Below are positions 1 through 9,600 of a stretch of DNA of 21,956 nt, piece after piece. This DNA is from Reticulitermes lucifugus. Taxonomy: Eukaryota; Arthropoda; Insecta; Blattodea; Rhinotermitidae. The number at the start of each line of letters is the position of its first letter. The first letter of the stretch is position 1. The translations under genes and the position numbers were made by a program. The notes beneath the pieces were generated by a model. It saw only the letters and a list, made by a program, of their open reading frames with translations, had not been told where the DNA came from and searched no databases. The DNA is taken from NCBI GenBank assembly GCA_026260175.1, contig JAKCWW010006848.1, positions 9,115 to 31,070 of the forward strand, in the 5' to 3' direction.

Positions 1-456
1 AAATGAGCTGACCACATCACATAGGGGAGACCCACCAACCAAAAAAAGTAAGCGACAAACCCAATGGAAGCAGAAAGTTGCTCACGTTTCGGCTAACGAT
101 GTGATTCCGGAACGAATTATCTTCGTTAGCCGAGGTATCACTGTATGCTATCATGACCATGAATGATGAATACACAAGGATCTAAAAGGAGGTGGTCACA
201 TCCCACATGTACTATATAGTCATTCACCTGGAAAGACTGATGAAAACCTTATTGCAAAGTACCATGTATGAAATATAGAATTTCAATTGGGTACTAACTG
301 AATACAAGTCTATACCAATCTTGGATTTGTATATAATTGTGATAAAATTCACACATGAGATGTGTGATATTTGTGCACTACATTCACATAAACCCATTTT
401 ATTTTCCTGGCACCTCGAGCTTCAAAACGAGTTGCTGACAGAATACAGCCACTCAC
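1..456. other. STARD7 intron, left part, with small inverted repeat
   Basis: This is intronic sequence after exon 5, starting at donor GTGAGT on the minus strand. No START-domain exon was found on the minus strand here. The only structure I see is the 11 bp inverted repeat at 89-133. Confidence 0.6.
89..133. repeat. Inverted repeat, 11 bp arms, 23-base loop
   Basis: Positions 89-99 (TCGGCTAACGA) and 123-133 (TCGTTAGCCGA) are perfect reverse complements. On the minus strand the repeat reads CGAAGATAATTCG at its 5' arm and GCCGAAACGTGAGC at its 3' end, a pattern also met at 11822-11860 and in the 14941-15140 fold-back. It is probably part of an old dispersed repeat; the family is unknown to me. 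Confidence 0.55.
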
Positions 457-639
457 CTCATCAACATCAGTGTCTGCTTTGATTACCATGAATGACCAGT
501 AATTCTTAACTCGATGAATTTGTGGTTTCTCAGGAACATTAGGATGTTCTGTGCCTCTGTTGATGATCACAATAATGTTCTTCTCTTGGTCAATCAAGTA
601 GCGGCGATTGAAAACATAATCTCTGTTAGAAAACATTCG
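457..639 (-). CDS. Stard7: STARD7 exon 5: START domain, third part
   Basis: This 183-base exon is exactly 61 codons, phase 0 at both ends, with the acceptor TTTGCTTTTCAG and the consensus donor GTGAGT. It encodes RMFSNRDYVFNRRYLIDQEK and a following strand with RGTEHPNVPEKP and YWSFMVIKADTDVDE. Vertebrate STARD7 has SRDYVYVRRYSVDQE, then AVEHPSVPESP, at the same place. The next exon should start with the family's G-F-D-Y-L-L-T-Y-like strand and was not found in the remaining 456 bases, so it lies left of the window. Confidence 0.92.
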
Positions 640-3600
640 CTGAAAAGCAAACATATCATCTTTAGGAAAATGATTTGTAAATGCTAATTTACTTTACAGG
701 AGACTATGTTACCACTGTATAATGAAATAAAAACTGTGTAAACCAGAGGTATAGAATTACTGTTACCTTGTGCTGCTAATTTATATAGAGTCATTATTTT
801 ATGTGACAAATACCACCATAATGTGGGCCATCCCACTCTGCTTTATGTAAACAATTAAGCAGTAAGTACTACTTACTTGCTAACAAATACTGTTTGTCAC
901 TCCTTGTCAACTCACTTATATTCATGCAGCCCACTCAGCTGACTGCCCACATGCCATGGAATAGCAGTGGGAAGTTACAAACAATATTTCTCAGATAAAA
1001 TATGGGCCACATATATGCACCATTAACCCTTTCCTTGCTACCAGCAACATACCTCACTTAAAAGCACTGGCCCTTCTTGTCTGGATTTACATGGTGTTTA
1101 GAAAGATCAGTGACAGGAACCTCCTCTCATATCTCTCAACAGTTAAAACTGTGTGTTACTTGTGACTTTATAATAACAGAAATTATACATTATGATTAAA
1201 GAAGGTTAAAAACATGTCATTGGGGGGGGGAGAGGAAGCAGCTGTAACATTCATCTTAACCCCTGCAGCTTTTACCAAGACTGAAAACCCACTGTATTCG
1301 GCGGAACATTAATGGTAGATTAACTCTTTGGCACCGACTGACTCCTCCTTTAGCCAACAAGTATCCCACTGCTGAAAGGTTCAAGTGCCATCTTCACGCA
1401 TCAACAAAAACATGCCAATTATGGGATGTTCTTATAAAACCCTGTGGGGTATATACACCTCTGTAGCTGGATATACCACTGAACTGAAGTTGAAACAACA
1501 TTCACGACCTAACCTATTCATTTGTTATGTTCTTACTAGACAAATACACATATCTTCATGGGATTATTTTTTCTAGAGTGGCACACAAGGATGTGATGGC
1601 TAAATATAAAGTCAGTTCCAACCATGATGTATATCAGTATCAGCGCTTTCATAGACTGTTGCCTACAGTACAAACCAACAATAATATTACCTGTGAAAGA
1701 ACAAGGAATTCACTGATGCATAAGGGTAATGTCATATACAATTTAAGAGCTGTGATGATACAATTCATTCTTTTTAGTTTTCACTGGACTGACAGAAGCA
1801 CACAACTGTGCACATACTTAGAAACCACAATTAAACTGAACCACATTTTGAGGCGAGAGAAAAAAAGTTGATTTCTCCACATCAACTGAAAGCCAGCTCC
1901 TTTGCCTACAAGAGTAAAGCATCCAGATTACAGTTGCTTCATGTCTTTGAGAGAAAGCAGCACAATTCTGAGTGTGCAGAATGTAGTATCAGGTTGGCAC
2001 TCCATGGTGTCTGACATTTACATTACAAAGCAGAGCATTTGGCAGTCCATGCAGAGAGGTTAATTAATTCATAAACATAATGATATGCTTTATGTCATTA
2101 AATTTGAAGGAAAAGTGAAACAGATACATGTTTTGTAAGAGTATGCATGAAAAAATTAAATCCTCTAATTTAAATTCTGGTCTTTTAGACACTATACTGG
2201 GAATTTAATTCTGGCACCAAAGGATAATTATCAACATCAACCGAACTCACAAGCTTATTCTGTCTGCACATGAAAACACAGCACGAGTCCTGGCCCCAGA
2301 ACATGTAAAACAGTTCTACACATTTTCTGACTGCATAGGATGATGAAGATGAAACAGTATACACTTTCAGCTACAAGAACCTGGTTTTTTCCATCAGTAA
2401 GAAGTTGTACAGTTGAATGAAAACTACAAAGAATCTCTAATTTTCCCTTCTCCTGCTTAAACATGCAGTGGTTAAAATATAAAAGTCCATAATATTTCCT
2501 GTTGTTCTGTGCATGTGAAATATGGTCTCTCACATTAAAGGAAGAACACACTCCGAGAATGAGTGAGAGAAGGTGCCGAGAATAATCTCGGAACCAAACG
2601 GGGAGGAACTAATGAGGTAAGAGAATGCTACATAATAAAGACCTTCCTAATATGTGCCCTCCATCAAATATTTCATTGACCAAATCAAGGATTATGAGAT
2701 AAGAGAGACATGTAGAACACATGAGTGAGATGACAAATGCATGCAAAACTGTAGTCAAAAAACCTGAAGGGAAAAGACTCCTTAGGAGATGTAAGTACAG
2801 ATGAGAGGATAATATCAGAACACATTTTAGAGAAACAGGATGTGATAATGCAGAATGGATTCATCAAGCTCAGTGGCTGTAAACCATGAACACAGAAATA
2901 CAAGGTGGGAAATTTACTTATCAAATAAGCAGCTATTAGCTTCCTGATGTGTCAATTCTATGGAGATTGTTATTTACAACAACAATTAGTCTACTTTGTA
3001 CTATAATCCCATTTTTTTGGATTTTTGTATTTACCTGGTTAAATAGTAACCATACAATAATGCTGACCAGATATATCACTGGTTTAATAAAAGAGCTACT
3101 GCATGTCATAAGGATTCAACTCCCTGCCATTATGCAGAGAACCTGCAAAAGTAAAGCGAGAAACACACCCCTCAATAATCCAAAACATGCTACAAAGTCC
3201 ATTAATCTGTCATTTCTTTTGTTTAGTCAGAGAACTCTAATAAATGTTCTATTTAGATCATGGCTTTTAGTTTTGGTTTATGATTCCATCAGTATCTTTT
3301 ACTGCCAAAAATGGGGAAACACTGTTCTAAAACATGTTTTCATCTCATACATGTTTCAAAACATATGACAAACTTTACACATTACAAAAACGGCAGCTAA
3401 CCTGACTTGCCAACATGGTCTAAATATACCAAAGTGAATTCATCACTATTATTAAACATGTTTAGAAGTGTGGTCTGTATGGCCTGTTACAATATTATGG
3501 GCATGCACAAAAATTACACTTTGCGTTTTATTTCATACCTGCAGAGTGAATAATTCCCATGTTTCCAATGTGACCAACTAATAATTTTTACCATTTTTGG

Positions 3601-6600
3601 CAAAGAATGTGTAACCATTTCACTGGTAGCATGGTGCTCATCAGCTTTTAATAGTGTATTAACAACCCAGGCAGTTGGATTACACTGATGCAGCAATCTT
3701 ACACGTACCGGCCACTTCATCTCCCAATACACAACGTCGCTGTTGCTTTCACTGTCTTCCTCCACAACTTTCAAATTCAGTGCAGTGTTGTCCCATGTCT
3801 TGCGGAACTCTGTGTCAATTTGCGCTTTCAAGAAGTCTTTGGCAGCAACATCATGGTATTTCCCATACACTACAAACATACCATATTAAGAATTCTAGTG
3901 CAACAGCAAGATGTCTCAATAAATACAATTAAAGAGGTTGATATTTTGTATCACTTCCAGATATGTTTCTAGAATTTCTGTATCTTCACATTCTCATGTA
4001 CTAAACAAATTTTTAAATTCTTTTACTGCATTTTCATAAGCACATGCATGCAAACATACACACATGTACGCCCTCCTGCGCACACATACATGCACGTAAG
4101 CCTACCCACATGCAAGCAAACTAGCACGCACACAACCAAATGTCACAGCTTTGGTATGACCTTTGACAAAGACCACCAATACAAAAATTTATCAAAAGCA
4201 AATTGTTCTTCGGTTAAAAGTATGACATGACACATCAACATCCTCCCCAGAAAAAAAGACACAGAGAAGAAAAAAATTCTTTTCTCACAAAACTTGTGAC
4301 TTTTGGAAAAAATGTCTTGGGATTATACGCATGTTTCATTTTTCTACAACTTCCATTTGAAGCATTTTTTGTGACAACAAATATTTAGTCATGCACAAGT
4401 TACAACTGAAATGTGCACAGAAATGCAACAAAATATTTATGTAAAGGACATTATTTTTTATCTGATTTTAATAAAAAAATAGGATGGTATGACAACATTC
4501 GGTGAAAAGTTTCCTATATTGAATGTTACAAATATCTAAATGTCCCTGTGCTGATACCAGGACACAGACAGACAGACATCACCCCAACAGACAGAACAGT
4601 GCAACCTCACTCCACTGACTCTGAAGGGACTGCAGACAGCCAACAATAAATGCAAAAAAATGACAGTTGTGTGAACAGCACTAAATGTTTCAGGAACATG
4701 AGAAAACAAAAAATTAAAATTTGAAACTTTGCAGCATGGGCTTTGGCAAAACTCGGGAATGGTTCAAAGTCACATTCATCTCCCTCTTCCTCCCTCCCCA
4801 TTGCTACCACCACACTCACAAACATCACACAACTCATCTATGCTGGAAATTACACGTGACAAGCGCATTGTTTGCAGATACGTAAGAACGGAAGCCAAAA
4901 TCCTTCTCAGCGTCTAGCCATATGTAGTCCTTGTAGAAGGCATAATGATTGTGAGGTTTGGTGGATAATGCACAAATTTTATGTTCTGCAGAAATTACAT
5001 ATCTTGTGTGTGACTGGCACTGTTGTCCACAAACAAAACAAAAAAAAGTTTCTCCTTGCACACCAAATGAGGAATCCAGTACCCTTAAAATCTCTGTGAA
5101 AACGGTTGTAGTCATCCACACTTTCTTTGTGCAGCATTTCACTTTTTTAGAACAACACGGTTTCAATAATTTTGCAACCATGATGGACACAAATAACACA
5201 TGACAGGAATAACAACATTAAATCACATAACTTTTAAATGTCAGACTCAACAAGGTGCAAACAGAATGATGGAAAACAATACTATATTAACAACTCCACA
5301 ACACAGTTCACAGGTTTGCCACCTTCCACTTCACCCCCACCACTCAATCTTCATCCACACTTGGTGGACGGACATGTGGTGAAATTTTGTAAGTTAATGG
5401 CAGTTACCATTATAGGCAAGTTACCACTACTGTATGTTACAAAAATATTATGTTACATTCACTAAGCTTCTAAACTTTCCTCAGAAACAATCACTTTGGG
5501 AATACTGTGGGTCAGGACCAAGAATTCTGAATAACTGATGCGGGAAAATGACACTTCCAGGAATGATACATCCGATACAATTACGCGTTATTTGCAAGAT
5601 TTTTTGGGACCTAAAGACATGAAAGATACTTTTGGGAAAATGATGCATACGGAATGACGGACAGAAGTTTCCCTTTATAGTTCTTTACATGCCTAACAGC
5701 ACTTACATTACGAATTGGATCAAAGAGATGACTGGGAATGAGAATTCAAACTGCATCCAATTCTCCACTGTAATGCCTGCACATTGCTTAAATAGCCTTG
5801 GCTACCATACATGCTTGGCAAGAGCATGGAATAATTTCATAATACCCTCAGATGTTCTCTATTGTGCCCCACAGCAGAAAACAGAATAGTTACATTTCTA
5901 TATATGTTATATTAGCTCATACAGACCCCTAATTGTTAGATGCAAGCAGTATTTAATAGCTTTACTTGATACAAAGAAATAACATCTCAATGAAATCACT
6001 GTGTACAGAAAATCAGTATTCCTGTAACCTATGAGAATACACACCTGTGTTAACACTCCTACACCCATCATACAACAGAAAAAACTTCAAAATTCTGAGA
6101 AACAATCACAATTTTGGTAGGACAATACAGAAAAATGAATCAACTTATTCATTACAAAAAACAAGCAACACCTCACAGTCTTTCAAAAAAGACATTTGTA
6201 ACTGCATGTACTTACTTGTCTGCACGTCACTATGGGCCAGTGATCTAGTGATAAGCTGCTTGTCAGCTCAGCAGTGAATAAACATTACAGGCTTTGTAGT
6301 AATGCTGGATAACTTTTGGTTTCTCAAGCAAGACTGTTCAATAAACATGTGAGTAATATTCTAACATTGTAGAATATTATTCCTTCAATCTGTGAGTATG
6401 GTAAACATAATAACTAACCCCATTCTCATTTAGAAGGCACTACAATGTGTGTAGAAATATCTTCCACAACATCTTTTTTTGCATGAATCTGGGTTTGTGA
6501 CAGTAGAACATTCAAATAAAATGTAATGGTTACGTTACAAATGTTATCATTCCCCACAGGCAGCTTGTAAATTAGATATATTTAAAATTTATAATTCCAT

Positions 6601-9600
6601 GTTTTAAAATATGCGGAGAAATAAACATAAAGCATACAAGGTATGAAGGAGTAGATGTTAACTTAAGTGATTTACAGTGTTCCTGTAATTTAAGAAATTA
6701 TATTTCAGCAAACAATGCACACCTTTATAAATGTACAGCCCATGAAATACTTCATCTTCCTTCCTCCAGACTAACAAATCTTCTCTCTCCAAAAATGGCT
6801 TCCATCCAAAGACACCTAAAATGGAAAGCAAATCTTGTGTGTATCAGTTGTATCACATCTTCCCACAATGTGTTTGCGTAGTTCATGACAAGCTGCACCA
6901 CAAATAGAAAAACATATCATAATTTTAGTTCATCTTACCAGCATATGAACCCTAAATCACAAGCAGTATGAACCATGGATCACTAGGTTGTAAATGTTGG
7001 GATGCATGAGCCCTGCCTTGTGCACACAACATGTTTAGCCTGTCCAAATGCCACCTTTTTCATAATTTACGTTACCGTGCTCTATGCTGGCAGATGCATA
7101 AGATCAAGGAATTTAAATCATGGAACAATTGTGGCAAGAAACAACATGCAAGAAGAAAAGTCTCATTAGGCAACAGCAAGAACCTCATACCATCTGGTTA
7201 TGTATGTATACCCTTTGATAGATACCTGCTGAATCTACTGGCAATTACAGATACTACACAGAAAATAGGTTGTGGCTGGTATCCACAAGAGAGTCTATAG
7301 AATAACTAAATATTAAATGCTGTACATAATTGTTAGTGAAGGAATAAAACACTTCCAATCAAACATATGGGCTTGGAACCAACAATCTGATACATTTTCC
7401 AACACACAACATTCATTAAATCAAGTAATATGAACAATAAACCTACAAATAATTTTATTTTTCTTGGTAGTTTCATCAATATTTACATTTGCACCCCTGA
7501 TACAATTTAGCTAATTATAATAGAATAGTCTTGCCAAGACTTTTCGTGGTTTTCCTCACACCACGCAGACAATTGCCAGGGCCAGCACCTTCACAAGGTA
7601 ATGACTGCTTGCTTCCAAATCCTTTCTGGTTCATCAATCATCATATGATTTGATGCCACATAGAATTAGATGTTGACTGCATTTGATTGTTTAGTCACCA
7701 TAGTAAAAGAAATAGCAAAAATAATGGTAAAAATGTAGTTATCTTTGTCCTTAATTAAGCACCACCAAGCCTTAAGGCAGTCTTAACCTTGGCAATAGAT
7801 GCCTTGATTGCTTTGCCCTTGGGGGAAAAGCACCCTGGTACCCACTGAATAAGAGGCTGGGTGCGCCCCAACAGCCATCTTGGCACTTCGGAAAAGAGAA
7901 AAGTCTCTTGCCCCTGACAAAACCACAAAACGTAGATAGTCAACTAAACAAATTTAAAAATAGATGAAATATTAATAGAATTCTCATGCACATGCACAAA
8001 TAATTTTTTGATACTGACAACTCTAATACAATGTGCTAGCAAAAGTCCAAGCATGAATATAGATTGTTACAAAAAATTGCATTCTCTCTTAATTTCTGAA
8101 ATTCCCACATTCTGGTATGCAGAGTAAAATAAAATAAATTCACTAATAATGGTGGTTCCTGACTATATACAACAGTCACCAAGAAAGTTCTGAAACTGAT
8201 CTGTTTCGGCATGAGAGTACTATGTAGATGTAGAGAGAGGCTGTAGTGTCAACACTCTAAGATATTTATCATCTGTATTGTCACCATGAAAAAATAGATG
8301 CAATAAAGATATCTGAAATGCTACTAATACACTCTGCATCTATGTGGCACCATCACCCAGAAATAGCAGCTACCCACCATGAAAGCCTGATGTTCTTACA
8401 CACTATTGGAATTTATCCCCTTCAAAGTGGCATCCTTGCAAACTGAACATCCCAATTCCAGTAGTCCTGCCACTTCTGGAAGCATACCTGAATGTTTATT
8501 TCTGAATGGTCTTCAGTTCCGTCATTGCATTTTCCAGATCACCTCCTTAATGTCAATTAAAGTACACAAGCTCCATTGAAATGGCAACATACCTCTCTCA
8601 GAGCAATGCGTTTTGTTTGAACACTTGCAATAATCAATACTGGGAAGGGCTGCATCAATCGCCATGCGCTTATGACATTGTGGACATATTAACGTGCAGT
8701 CACGCAGTTCATACACAGTCTCAAGTTCATTAAGATGTCTGTAAGCATAATGACACACAGTGTAAAAGGGTCATAATGCAAACTGCATTAAGCAAAAATA
8801 TAATCACAAGACATCTTTCAAAAGCCATGAATACATAATCCCACCGAAATGATATCAGTTAAGTGCAATTGCACAGGTATGTGCATATACTTTGCTTCTC
8901 TGAAACCAACAACACATATAAAATGAAGAAAATTCAGACACAATATACCTAACAATACCCAAAACACAAAACAAAATGTCATGACATACTTCATACAGGT
9001 GTAATTTTCTGGCTACACAAAGTGATTCATGACTTGATGTCTTAAATTCAGGGTTCTATTCTAGAGCACATTCCAAGTCCAGAAATGCCAAATAAAATAG
9101 GCATGTTTCTGATCAAGGGTTATGGATTTATTATTACCACAATGTTAAAAAATAAAATTAGTGAACAAATATGCCCACACACTCTTAATTGCTGAATTTG
9201 CAATAAATATTCAAACGGATGACCCGCAGTCCCAACACAAATCCTGGTACGTTTGTGAATTGAGTGCGTACAGTTCATTCATACTGTCCTTTAGATGGAT
9301 TGAAGCATCCAAAATGTGATGGGGCAATACATCTTACGTTTCTACTTCTGGCTGGTACACCAGATTTTACATGTGCTCCCAAGCATAAAAATGTACGGAG
9401 CCAGGTCTTGAGATGTGGGTGGCCAGTGAAGACCACATGACTGATCCACCGATCAGGTAGGCGATGATAAAGATACATTTTTCACAAACATGTGTATTGA
9501 TGCTGAGGGCAGTACTTTTATTTATTATTCTGTGTAATTTTTGCAATAAAAACTTCCTGAAATTATATGTTCACCTACTTTTTTTAAAAATGCAGATAAT

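Larger units (their letters stand above)
3870..6722. other. STARD7 intron 3 (2853 bp) holding a transposase relic
   Basis: GT-AG intron on the minus strand between exons 3 and 4. It contains a CA-rich simple tract (4040-4135), a short GACA repeat (4565-4578) and the Tigger/pogo-like fragment at 4834-5199. Nothing was recognised in 5200-6722. Confidence 0.6.
6816..8592. other. STARD7 intron 2 (1777 bp) with SINE tail and another repeat
   Basis: GT-AG intron on the minus strand between exons 2 and 3. It holds a SINE-like fragment (about 7545-7600) and a decayed repeat at 7755-7943. The remaining sequence shows no recognised gene; the open frame at 7031-7300 resembles no family. Confidence 0.55.

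Noticed and set aside
1023-1340. Two TTAACYCTTT strings as piggyBac-like ends
   Set aside because: They lie in the same orientation, not inverted, and no transposase or inverted partner was seen.
1385-1871. Two overlapping plus-strand open frames in STARD7 intron 4
   Set aside because: No family resemblance, no splice context, composition like the surrounding intron.
2255-3368. Open frames on both strands of STARD7 intron 4, one with hydrophobic runs
   Set aside because: Hydrophobicity follows from T-rich sequence; no motif or conserved neighbour supports a gene.
3675-3972. Plus-strand frames over 3675-3972
   Set aside because: Antisense shadows of STARD7 exon 4.
4729-5203. Plus-strand frames over the Tigger-like relic
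   Set aside because: Antisense shadows; the family motifs are on the minus strand.
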